Shown here piece after piece: positions 56,218 to 64,000 of a stretch of 64,000 bases of DNA (position 1 is its first letter; each line of letters opens with the position of its first letter). Under the pieces are notes generated by a model. It ran no database searches and was not told where the DNA came from. It saw nothing but the letters and a program-made list of their open reading frames with translations. The DNA is from Microvenator marinus (GTDB taxonomy: Bacteria; Myxococcota_A; Bradymonadia; Bradymonadales; Bradymonadaceae): NCBI RefSeq assembly GCF_007993755.1, contig NZ_CP042467.1, forward strand, positions 4,612,001 to 4,676,000, read 5' to 3'. The position numbers and the translations under genes were made by a program.

Positions 56218-57600
56218 CTAGTAGAACAACAAAGAGCCCCAGACTTCGCGATTCACCCTCAGAAGCCAATCGGCGCGCTCGAGGTCCGTCGAAGACAAGA
56301 GAATCCACATATCGTCTCCGTGTTTGACGTAGAAGGCGACGGCGGAGCGCACATCACCGTCCGGCGTCGGCATTCTCCAGCGTTGGTAGAGGGCGCTTCG
56401 GCCGTCGGCAAGCTCCAAGGCTTGCTGCTGGATCATGGTGCCTCCCTGGGCCCCCATCGAATCGTTCATCACGTTCACATTGGCCACGAACTTGTCCGCA
56501 CCGTAGCGCATCACGTGCATGTTGATTTTGGAGTCCGAGTTCGCGTCGTAGAATTCGGCGGTGGTGGTCAGCGACTCCTCCCAATAATCAGCGGGCACCG
56601 AGCTGTGCAAGTACCAGCCGGGCGGCAGAACCAGCGAGACGCCCTTTCCCGAGTCGTGGCGCGCGTCGTCTTGCTCGGTCACAAGTGGGTTTCCGCGCAT
56701 GAGCTCTGAGATTCCTGGATCGGCTTCGCGTGCGCCCCGCGTGAGAACGAGCTGTGGTTTTCCCGCGAGCGTGGGCGTTTGAGTGCGGCCCGGTACGTGC
56801 CGGAGCTGGTCACGGGTCCAGGCGATGGCTTCGTTTGCGCTCAGCGCGCCGTCACCGTCATCCGCCCAGCCGCGCATGGCCCCGAGCAGAAGATAGCTAA
56901 ACGCAGGGCGCTCAGCGTTGGGCAGGGCGCCCGCAAATTCAGTCGCTTGTGCGGCGGAGAGTACCGTCACGTTCGCAGCAACGCTGGCTGCTACCACCGG
57001 CACCACGGGTTGTGTGCCTTTGGCGAGCTGTGCGCCGCTTGAGTCGCGACCACTAAAACACGCGTCGAGCACCATCACAACCTCTGCGTTGGAGGCGGCG
57101 AGCGCGGCGGTAATCTCGTTTTGTGGGGCACTTCGTGTGTTTAAGGAGTCCGGCGTTTGTTGGGCGTCCATGCCCACCAAGAGGCCCTCGCCGGCTGCCG
57201 AAGGTGCGCCGTGTCCTACGAACACGAACCATACGCGCGAGCCCGGCCCTGCTTGTTGAGCGGCCCTTTGCGCGAACTTGAGGACTTCCTCGCGTGAGGC
57301 GTCCTGATTGTAGAGCGTGTAGATTTGGTTGATGCCGAGGTTCGACTTGAGAAAGGTCTTCCAGTCTTCGGCGTTCTGCACAGCGCCCGGGACATCTGGC
57401 AAGAAGGTGTAGTCCTCGATGGCCACCAGCACCGCGACATCCCGCGAGCTCTCCTCAAGACTCGCTCCGGCCGCAACATCCGGCCATTGTAGCGTGCCAG
57501 TGCGCGTCTCCAAGGTCGTGCCACGCTGTGGATTTGTGCCGCAGGCCGCCAGGAGCAGAAGTGTGCCTAAGATTGGGGTTTTGAATTGAGTTGGGTTCAT
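56218..57600 (-). CDS. Caspase-like (C14 family) lipoprotein
   Basis: The ATG at 57600 gives lipobox LAAC; an earlier in-frame start lacks a signal. The caspase-like domain has DVAVLVAIEDYTFLPDVPGA, the catalytic His in FVFVGHGAP, and the catalytic Cys in MVLDACFSGRD. The His-Cys dyad is complete. After about residue 270 comes a ~190-residue region of unknown fold with Trp-rich strands. Bacterial caspase homologues are Arg/Lys- or Asp-directed proteases, but a lipid-anchored exported one is unusual. It shares a 132-bp divergent upstream region with the small Cys-repeat lipoprotein. Confidence 0.8.
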   Translation of the reverse strand: MNPTQFKTPILGTLLLLAACGTNPQRGTTLETRTGTLQWPDVAAGASLEESSRDVAVLVAIEDYTFLPDVPGAVQNAEDWKTFLKSNLGINQIYTLYNQDASREEVLKFAQRAAQQAGPGSRVWFVFVGHGAPSAAGEGLLVGMDAQQTPDSLNTRSAPQNEITAALAASNAEVVMVLDACFSGRDSSGAQLAKGTQPVVPVVAASVAANVTVLSAAQATEFAGALPNAERPAFSYLLLGAMRGWADDGDGALSANEAIAWTRDQLRHVPGRTQTPTLAGKPQLVLTRGAREADPGISELMRGNPLVTEQDDARHDSGKGVSLVLPPGWYLHSSVPADYWEESLTTTAEFYDANSDSKINMHVMRYGADKFVANVNVMNDSMGAQGGTMIQQQALELADGRSALYQRWRMPTPDGDVRSAVAFYVKHGDDMWILLSSTDLERADWLLRVNREVWGSLLFY

Positions 57601-57732
57601 GGAATTCGCCTCGGTATATTCAGTCACACACGCGTACTTCAAAATGGCAGAGAATATTCAGATTTTTTTCGTTTTTTTCAGAGGAAATTGTTTTTGAGTT
57701 GCTGTAGGAAGGCGCCACAAATGGAGGAAAAG

Positions 57733-58209
57733 ATGAAAATTATTGGATTGTTGGCGCTCTCGCTTTTGATTGTTGGATGTGGACCTAAGAACGACACTAC
57801 GCCGGACCCTGAGCCGGAGCCGTCGGACGCAGAGACCTTGTGTTGGGACACGTCGGGTGCGTGGGTAGATGGCGCGTGTGATTGTGTTCAAGACGGTCAG
57901 TCGTGGAACCACGTCTTTGACCCCGAGACCGGATGTGGTGCCCCAACCTCGGCCGAAGAATTGTGCTGGAACACGGGCGGGGCGTGGGAATCTGGCGTGT
58001 GTGAATGCGCTCAAGATGGCGCAACGCTCTACCACGTCTTTGATCCCGTGGATGGTTGCGTTCAGGGCGACATGACGGCCATCGAGAATCTCTGCTGGAA
58101 TACCGGTGGTGCGTGGGTCAACGGCGCGTGTGAGTGCGCTCAGGATGGCGCCACCTTGAATCATGTCTTCGATTTGAGTGTAGGTTGCAGGGCCCTTGCA
58201 CCGAACTAG
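57733..58209 (+). CDS. Small lipoprotein with three W/C repeats
   Basis: The ATG at 57733 has GGAGG five bases upstream and gives lipobox IVGC. The mature part is three ~40-residue copies of LCW(N/D)T-x-GAW-x2-G-x-C-(E/D)C-x-QDG followed by HVFD-x5-GC. Copies 2 and 3 are most alike. The pattern suggests disulfide-held small modules. No function is recognised. Confidence 0.78.
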   Translation: MKIIGLLALSLLIVGCGPKNDTTPDPEPEPSDAETLCWDTSGAWVDGACDCVQDGQSWNHVFDPETGCGAPTSAEELCWNTGGAWESGVCECAQDGATLYHVFDPVDGCVQGDMTAIENLCWNTGGAWVNGACECAQDGATLNHVFDLSVGCRALAPN

Positions 58210-58230
58210 TCGGGCCGCAAGAAAAAGAAG

Positions 58231-58253
58231 GGGCGTCGCCAGTGGCGACGCCC
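58231..58253 (+). terminator. GC-rich hairpin after the small lipoprotein gene
   Basis: GGGCGTCGCC and GGCGACGCCC form a perfect 10-bp stem with an AGT loop. There is no T run on the plus strand, while the minus strand has a T-rich stretch after it. It is a possible terminator or mRNA-end stabiliser. Confidence 0.5.
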
Positions 58254-58397
58254 GCATTCCACCTCCCCTAAGTCGTGCAAACTTGGCCCTCATGGGGCGG
58301 CATCGAAGTGGGTCAGCGGACTCATAACTCTCCTTGACATAAGCGGTAAACACAAGTCCCCTAGTAGGGTAGTATTTGACTTTGCGGCGTTTTCTCA

Positions 58398-59318
58398 ATG
58401 TCCCTCTCTATTCGCAGCACAGACCCAAGAGACCTGGTTGAAATGGTCAAACTGGTTCCGCCCTTTGTTTTTGCGGAGGTGGACCGCACGTCTGTGGTCG
58501 AGCTTTGGAGGCGCTGGCTAGACGAAGAAATCGCCTCATCGCGCGTGATTACGCGGCGCGACGCGGGCGGGGAGTTTCTCGAGGGCTTCGGGATGACTGT
58601 GTTCTTGAAACACGACTTCGTCGAATCGTATCTGGAGGCGCCGCAGGCCTTCTTGGCGGCTCAGATTTATGAGCGAGAGCTGGCGGGAAATTCCGTGGTG
58701 ATGAGTCGCCAAGAGATTGCAGCCGCCAACTGGGATGCAGGTCTTTATCTCTTTGTGCTCCATTACGCCCAACGCGCGGCAGCCCCGGAATCTTCGGACT
58801 TCGAAGAAGTGCTGACCGTTGCTCATACTGGGTTCCGCGAAAGCACCGAGGGCTACGATCTGCTTGCACTCTGGCAGGAGGCGTTCCTTGACGAAGAGGC
58901 CGCATTCTTGGGCTCTGGAGGCATGCGGGTATGTTTTGATTTTGGGGAGTTTGAGCGAGCCGGCGTGAATTTGCACGGGCGCTTGATGGGGCTAACACGC
59001 GCGCAGGCGCTCTCTGAGCCGCCGGGCTCCACGGTCTCGTTCGCGTTTCGAACACCTCCACCTGAGATTGGATTTACGCCAGGACAGCAGCGAGTGCTGG
59101 AGATAGCGTTACGCGGCGAGTCAGATATCGAAATTGCCTCGGAACTTTCGGTTTCGCGAGACGCGATCAAACAAATGTGGCGCGCAATCTACGAACGCGT
59201 GGAAAAAAGCGGAGCCAAGGGCCTACTCGCCGAGGACTACACAAACCATCGTCGTCGCCGAGCCTTGCTCGAATACTTGAGGAATCATCCAGAGGAGCTT
59301 CGGCCCTTGAAGCGCTAG
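58398..59318 (+). CDS. Regulator with C-terminal LuxR-type helix-turn-helix
   Basis: The first ~220 residues are unassigned (SIRSTDPRDLVEMVKLVPPF ...). The C-terminal ~70 residues match a LuxR/GerE DNA-binding domain: GFTPGQQRVLEIALRGESD, then IEIASELSVSRDAIKQMWRA. The N-terminal part may sense a ligand or partner. There is no signal peptide. Its stop overlaps that of the convergent antiporter gene by four bases. The target genes are unknown. Confidence 0.7.
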   Translation: MSLSIRSTDPRDLVEMVKLVPPFVFAEVDRTSVVELWRRWLDEEIASSRVITRRDAGGEFLEGFGMTVFLKHDFVESYLEAPQAFLAAQIYERELAGNSVVMSRQEIAAANWDAGLYLFVLHYAQRAAAPESSDFEEVLTVAHTGFRESTEGYDLLALWQEAFLDEEAAFLGSGGMRVCFDFGEFERAGVNLHGRLMGLTRAQALSEPPGSTVSFAFRTPPPEIGFTPGQQRVLEIALRGESDIEIASELSVSRDAIKQMWRAIYERVEKSGAKGLLAEDYTNHRRRRALLEYLRNHPEELRPLKR

Positions 59319-60988
59319 ATTTTCCCAGCCCATTTTACGAGGACGGAGACATCGTCCACGGCGGACAACTTCCAGTCCCCGATGCGCTCAAATCCAGCAT
59401 CAACGATTTCGCCGAGGCTTTTGCCTTCTTCAGTTGGGATCTCCAATGAGTAGAACGTCTTGAGAGCCTCAACGCGAACATGGCGCCCAAATACAATGGG
59501 CAAATCCGCTGGTAAGATTGCGTCTTCCGCGCTCGCCCCCGCAAAGAGGCGGTCCATATAAGGCCTGACGCCTCGGTCCTGCACCACAAACGCATAGTCG
59601 CCCACCTCCAAGACTGAGCTTCCCTTTGGCGCAATCGCGTGTTTTTCCCGCGCAATCAGGGCCACGAGGCATTCCTGTGGCAGAGCCAACTCGGATAGTT
59701 TTCGGCCCGCAGCCGGCGAATCCTTGCTGATGAAGTACTCTACGATCTCGGCGTTGACGTGTTGTAGCGCGCTGATCTCCAGGGTGGCATGAGGTTCTGG
59801 ACGCATGGATTCGTTCAGCCCCAGAGCCTTGGCCACCGAAGGCAAAGACCAACCCTGAGTCATGGCTGAGACGAGCACCACGAAGAAGACTAGATTGAAG
59901 ATCTCGCGGCCGTGTTCGACCTCGAACATGAGTGGGAAGGTGGCTAGCATAATGGGGACGGCGCCCTTGAGCCCCGTCCAAGAAAGAAGGACCAACTCCC
60001 GGAACTTGAAGCCGAAGAACCCCAGAGTGGCAAAGACCGAAATCGGCCTGGCTACGAGGATCAAGACAGCCGCGATCGCTAAGCCTGGCGCCGTCATCCC
60101 CAACATGGTGGACGGGAAAACCAGCAACCCTAGCAAGGTGAACATCACGATTTGGCCGGTCCACGCCACGCCATCATGGAAGAGATAGATACCTCGCCGG
60201 AAGACCACGTCTTTGTTGCCCACCACGATTCCCGTCAGATAGATGGCGAGGAATCCGCTACCGCCCAGATTTGCGGCGAGTCCGAACGAGAGCAAGCCTA
60301 TCGCGCCGGCGAGCACTGGGTAGAGCCCTGCTGCGTCGAGGTTGACGCGGTTGATGAAACGCGCGCCTGCCTTGCCCATGCCTACCCCTACGAGCGCGCC
60401 TACACCCATCTGAGACACGAAGAGAAGGGCGAGTGAACCCCAGTCTGGCGCGCCCGCTCGGATGATTTCGATGCAGCCAATCGTGAGGAAGATGGCCATC
60501 GGGTCGTTGGAGCCGCTCTCGAGCTCAAGCGTGGACCCAAGTCGCGGTCTGAGCCGCAATCCTTGGCCTTTTAGAATGCCAAAAACAGCGGCAGCATCGG
60601 TGGAGGAAATGATGCTGCCGAGCAGGAGTCCGTAGAGGATGGGCCAGTCCATGAGCCAGGCGGCAAAGGCGCCTGTGATACCGGCGGTGCCTAGCACGCC
60701 AGCGGTCGCGAGCATTCCTGCGGGTTTCCAGGCGAGTTTGACGGAGTCGAGTCCTGTTCTCAGACCGCCGTCAAAGAGGATGACGGCTAGTGCCACCGTG
60801 CCAACGGCGTGGGCCATCTTGAAGTCGTCGAACTTGATGCCGCCGATGCCGTCTGAGCCAGCCAACATGCCGATGAGCAGGAAAAGCACGAGGCCCGGCA
60901 CGCCGACTTTGGTGGAAATCTTCGAGGACCAAATTCCGAAAAAAAGCAGGACCCCAACCAGGAGGAGCACAAAGTCTATGATGAACAA
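59315..60988 (-). CDS. CPA1-type K+/H+ or Na+/H+ antiporter with TrkA-C domain (CvrA/NhaP2-like)
   Basis: The only fitting start is a TTG at 60988. The first ~385 residues form about 12 TM helices with the CPA1 signatures LAVILFDGGLRTGLDSVKLA, IISSTDAAAVFGIL and LELESGSNDPMAIFL, which contain the ion-binding Asp residues. Residues ~395-480 resemble a TrkA-C regulatory domain (LSELALPQECLVALIARE), followed by a CorC-like end. Length 557 fits CvrA/NhaP2-type potassium/proton antiporters of the inner membrane. Cation specificity is not decided. Confidence 0.88.
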   Translation of the reverse strand: MFIIDFVLLLVGVLLFFGIWSSKISTKVGVPGLVLFLLIGMLAGSDGIGGIKFDDFKMAHAVGTVALAVILFDGGLRTGLDSVKLAWKPAGMLATAGVLGTAGITGAFAAWLMDWPILYGLLLGSIISSTDAAAVFGILKGQGLRLRPRLGSTLELESGSNDPMAIFLTIGCIEIIRAGAPDWGSLALLFVSQMGVGALVGVGMGKAGARFINRVNLDAAGLYPVLAGAIGLLSFGLAANLGGSGFLAIYLTGIVVGNKDVVFRRGIYLFHDGVAWTGQIVMFTLLGLLVFPSTMLGMTAPGLAIAAVLILVARPISVFATLGFFGFKFRELVLLSWTGLKGAVPIMLATFPLMFEVEHGREIFNLVFFVVLVSAMTQGWSLPSVAKALGLNESMRPEPHATLEISALQHVNAEIVEYFISKDSPAAGRKLSELALPQECLVALIAREKHAIAPKGSSVLEVGDYAFVVQDRGVRPYMDRLFAGASAEDAILPADLPIVFGRHVRVEALKTFYSLEIPTEEGKSLGEIVDAGFERIGDWKLSAVDDVSVLVKWAGKI

Positions 60989-61028
60989 GGATGACTCTCT
61001 CTAGACGCGAAGGCACTTGTACTACGTG

Positions 61029-62654
61029 CTAGGGCTCAACGCACTGAGGGTCTGCCTTTACACATTGATTGATCGACTCGTTGCAGACTCTCGCGCAGAA
61101 GACGCCCTGGATGTCGCAACTTCTTGGCGATCCCGTGCACGACCCGTTAGTACATGAGTCGTTCACCGTACAGAACTGACCGTCGCTACAAGGCGTGCCG
61201 TTGTCGTCATTGCTCGTTACACATGCACCGGTGCTCGGATTGCACGCCGCCGACCTACACTGGCCGGGATCCGAACATAGGACCGGATTTGCTCCTACAC
61301 ACGAACCACTCTGGCAAGTATCCGACTGTGTACAGGCGTTTCCGTCATTACACGGCGAGCCGTTCGGGTCGTTCTGTACGCCGCACTGCCCCGTAGAGGT
61401 ATTGCAAACTCCGGTCTGACATTGGTCACCCTGAGGGCAAACGCGCGGCGCGCCGGAAACACAGGAGCCGCTGCTGTTGCAGGTGTCATTCAACGTGCAT
61501 GGGTTTCCGTCCGAACAGGAGGTGCCGCTCTGTTCATTGCTGGTCACACAAGCCCCAGTGCTCGGGTTACATGCGGCAGTGCGGCATTCGCCAGGGTCCG
61601 AGCACGTAACCGGGTTTGCGCCAACACACGTGCCCGATTGACATGTGTCCGCCTGAGTACATGCGTTTCCATCGTTACACGAACTTCCGTTGGAGCGATT
61701 GGACTCAACGCACGCGCCCGTAGAGGGATTACACGACGACGTACGGCACTGATTAGAGCTCGTGCACGTCTTCGCGTCACCACCGCACACTCCCGCGCTA
61801 CACGTATCGTTTTCGGTGCAGAGGTTACCGTCATCGCACGAGGTTCCACTTACGCGATTGCTCCAGCTTGTGGTGGATAAGCCAGGTCGGCAGGCCTGAC
61901 ATTCGTTGGCAGGATTGACGGCACCATCGGCATAGCACGTGCCGCCGATATTGCATGGGCATCCGCATACGTTGGCAGTGCTCTGGCCACAAACTTCGCC
62001 ACCTGAGCACGAACCACAATTCGACACGACACGCGCATTGCCACAATTATCTGTGCCGCTGTACGTGCCACAATCTTTGCCGTTACGTGCGCAGAATTCT
62101 GCGTTCGTCTCGGGTGTACAGCCGCACACATTGGCTATGCCCGGATCGCCGCCGCCGCATGTTTCCCCGTTCGCGCACACACCGCAATCAATTGGACGCG
62201 TCTCCCCGCAATTATCAGTGATGTCTAAAGTCCCACAATTCAGTCCACGCATTTCGCAGATGTCCTGAGGCGCATCCGGAACACACGGCATATCCGCTTC
62301 CATATCTGGCGTGGCCATATCGTTGTTCATGTCCTCGCCAGAGTCCGGCACGTCCATATCGTTGAAGTCCGGTGTGCTCATGTCCACCACAGGCATGTCT
62401 GGAGTGCTCATATCCGGCGTACTCATGTCGGGGTCGGGCGTCTCCATATCCCCGGACATATCCGTTGGCCCCATGTCTTCGCCCGAGACCGTGCCGTCAA
62501 TATCGGCGCAGATCTTACCGCCGAAAAGCACTCCGCCGGACTCTACACAAGTCTGGTTTGGTCCACATTCCTTCGCGGTCGCGCATTCGTCTTCCACACA
62601 CGATGACGCCAGCAGAATGGTCCAAAGCGCGGTGATATAAATAATGTTTTTCAT
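61029..62654 (-). CDS. Cys-rich repeat lipoprotein with DMSTP linker
   Basis: The protein has a signal with lipobox ASSC, then a short Cys module (ATAKECGPNQTCVESGGVLF) shared with the next gene upstream. A long D-M-S-T-P-D-M linker follows, then Cys-rich units: first CGG/CGxCS types, then five or so copies of CNDGNACTQ-x-DTC-x-SG-x-CVG. The repeated Cys units resemble metridin or dickkopf-like secreted modules. It is surface-exposed by inference; no enzyme motif is present. Confidence 0.75.
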   Translation of the reverse strand: MKNIIYITALWTILLASSCVEDECATAKECGPNQTCVESGGVLFGGKICADIDGTVSGEDMGPTDMSGDMETPDPDMSTPDMSTPDMPVVDMSTPDFNDMDVPDSGEDMNNDMATPDMEADMPCVPDAPQDICEMRGLNCGTLDITDNCGETRPIDCGVCANGETCGGGDPGIANVCGCTPETNAEFCARNGKDCGTYSGTDNCGNARVVSNCGSCSGGEVCGQSTANVCGCPCNIGGTCYADGAVNPANECQACRPGLSTTSWSNRVSGTSCDDGNLCTENDTCSAGVCGGDAKTCTSSNQCRTSSCNPSTGACVESNRSNGSSCNDGNACTQADTCQSGTCVGANPVTCSDPGECRTAACNPSTGACVTSNEQSGTSCSDGNPCTLNDTCNSSGSCVSGAPRVCPQGDQCQTGVCNTSTGQCGVQNDPNGSPCNDGNACTQSDTCQSGSCVGANPVLCSDPGQCRSAACNPSTGACVTSNDDNGTPCSDGQFCTVNDSCTNGSCTGSPRSCDIQGVFCARVCNESINQCVKADPQCVEP

Positions 62655-62690
62655 AACGAGATTCTCGCAAAATCAGGAAGGAGATTCAAT

Positions 62691-63878
62691 TCATTCCACG
62701 CCGACGATACGCGCTCCACTCAGGTCTAGCAGGAGTCCGAACGAGAAATGAGCTTCCTGTCCATCGACGAGTTGGTCAATATCAGGCTTGAAGACCGTGT
62801 TGAAGAGGGGACATGGTGGAAGATTATTGCAAGAGGAGTCCGTGTCACAGGAGTTGGTTTCGGACCCTTCACATACGTAGATCGAGGATTGTTGGTTCCA
62901 TGTCACCCACGGGCCTTCGAGCCCCAGACATGCGCAATCGGTGGCCACGTACTCAGAAAACGCCTCGGCGACGCTCTCGGCGGAGACCAAGCCGCCGATC
63001 TTCAACTTCGCGTCCACACCCGACTCAAGTTCACCCGGATTGAGCAGTTCGCCGTCAAGCCTGGCGCTCTCGGCGCGCAACTTGAGCTCTACCTCATCCA
63101 GCAAAAGTACTAGGTCGAACGCGCCGTCCTCAGCCGTCAATTGGTTCCCGTTCACGTGCACAATCGGAAAGTAAGAGAGGGGATGAGTCCCTTCGTCCAA
63201 CGCAGCTTGAGCGATCTCAATATTCGGAAGCCGCATGGCTTCATTTCGGGCGAGGCGCGATTGCCAGACATTGAGTCTGTAAGCCGTAGCATCTGTCACC
63301 AACCCATCGTGTTCAAACCCCATCACCCACGTGCCTCGGTCTATCGCGGCGTTGATGGATTCATTGACCCCGAACGCTATCTCTTGGAAGCCATTGTCGA
63401 GATTGGAATCACCGTCAAAGTCGAAACAACACGAGTTATCGTCGATGAGTTCAAAGTGTGTCACGTAGGATGCAGAACCCCACTCAAAAGTCTGGGCATC
63501 CTCAGTACATCGTGCCGGTTGCGGATTGTCTGTACAGGTCAGAAAGTCCGACGGGTCAATGGGTTCCGCCACTGGCATGTCGGCGTCAATCTCCATATCT
63601 TGGAGGTCTGCCATATCAGGGGCCATGTCCACGATTTCGGGCGGCATATCAGGTAGAGATTGGTCAGGCGCTGCATCCGTCTCGGCCGCCATATCGGGTT
63701 CCGGAGTAACCTTGACGCTCAAGTTCACGCACGATTTGCCACCAAAGAGCAGTCCCCCGGAATCCACACAGGCCTCGCCGAATTCGGCGCAGTCTTCCGA
63801 GGTCGTACACTCGTCGCCGGCACACGAACTTGCGCCTCCCAAAACCAGAATCAGTCCCATTAGCATTGCGATTTTCAT
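62691..63878 (-). CDS. Lipoprotein sharing its N-terminal module with the downstream Cys-rich lipoprotein
   Basis: The ATG at 63878 gives a proper signal (MKIAMLMGLILVLGGASSC); the longer ORF start at 63980 is rejected. The first mature residues (DECTTSEDCAEFGEACVDSG, then GLLFGGKSC) closely match the N-terminus of the 61029-62654 product. An Asp/Met/Pro linker follows, then ~300 residues of a beta-rich domain without recognised motif. The two genes lie 36 bp apart on one strand, probably an operon arisen by duplication of the anchor part. Confidence 0.7.
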   Translation of the reverse strand: MKIAMLMGLILVLGGASSCAGDECTTSEDCAEFGEACVDSGGLLFGGKSCVNLSVKVTPEPDMAAETDAAPDQSLPDMPPEIVDMAPDMADLQDMEIDADMPVAEPIDPSDFLTCTDNPQPARCTEDAQTFEWGSASYVTHFELIDDNSCCFDFDGDSNLDNGFQEIAFGVNESINAAIDRGTWVMGFEHDGLVTDATAYRLNVWQSRLARNEAMRLPNIEIAQAALDEGTHPLSYFPIVHVNGNQLTAEDGAFDLVLLLDEVELKLRAESARLDGELLNPGELESGVDAKLKIGGLVSAESVAEAFSEYVATDCACLGLEGPWVTWNQQSSIYVCEGSETNSCDTDSSCNNLPPCPLFNTVFKPDIDQLVDGQEAHFSFGLLLDLSGARIVGVE

Positions 63879-64000
63879 TCGTTGAGTATGTCCGAACAAT
63901 CGCGCGCATTCAAGCAGATCTACGTATCCCGATGGGTACATCAGACCCCGGTCAACTCTACCCGTGGGGTTCTTGGTCACCGGTCCAGTTTCGCGCGAGA

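Overview
The window reads as a chromosomal segment of a moderately GC-rich (upper 50s % by eye) delta-proteobacterium-like bacterium, most likely Bradymonadales/Myxococcota. The reasons are the many secreted lipoproteins with a lipobox followed by Asp/Met/Pro- or Asn/Thr-rich linkers, the large families of Cys-rich tandem repeats, MYXO-CTERM-like Cys/TM/Arg tails, a tandem Ser/Thr kinase, a caspase-like lipoprotein and a collagen-like lipoprotein. The taxonomic call is an inference. I saw no rRNA or tRNA gene.

Layout. 1-3.2 kb: end of an alpha/beta hydrolase, a beta-helix lipoprotein, an M23 peptidase lipoprotein. 2.9-8.1 kb: a heavy-metal efflux operon (Cys-rich exported protein, Cys/His metal-binding lipoprotein, RND adaptor carrying the same Cys/His motif, CzcA/CusA-type pump). 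8.1-15.2 kb: Cys-rich surface proteins, including a 1482-residue lectin/Cys-repeat/Ig-like protein, plus a candidate structured small RNA. 15.4-16.6 kb: a scar made of a deleted transporter gene, a fragment of the neighbouring lipoprotein gene, and a ParDE-like toxin-antitoxin pair. 16.7-26.7 kb: a large lipoprotein, a double kinase, an ankyrin-type protein, a Gly-rich lipoprotein, DinB, and a second toxin-antitoxin operon with a shortened GNAT toxin. 27.1-33.1 kb: four paralogous small membrane proteins. Their three transcription units share one promoter architecture: three heptamers at exact 11-bp period, then 20 bp, then TAGNNT.

33.3-53.1 kb is a complete type I-G (formerly I-U) CRISPR-Cas locus. 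A consensus-like promoter drives a TIGR04141/DUF6119-family gene, followed by cas3 (with C-terminal HD), csx17 (cas8g), csb1 (cas7g), csb2 (cas5-cas6) and a hicAB toxin-antitoxin pair with its own palindromic operator. Then comes an array of 111 repeats (110 spacers, 42848-50978). On the far side are the leader, cas2 and a cas4-cas1 fusion, transcribed toward the array. The array is most likely read on the minus strand: its crRNA handle would be AUUGAAGC, and the degenerate terminal repeat lies at the left end next to hicB. It contains two exact tandem block duplications, one spacer carrying a piece of repeat, and two spacers taken from the same codons of two diverged homologous genes.

53.5-64 kb: more surface lipoproteins (FG-GAP/CARDB, caspase-like, Cys repeats), a LuxR-type regulator and a CPA1 K+/H+ or Na+/H+ antiporter.

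The most original observations are the shared promoter code of the small membrane-protein family and the packaging of a type I-G CRISPR locus with a DUF6119 gene on one side of cas3 and hicAB on the other side of csb2. Both rest on sequence reading without database searches.
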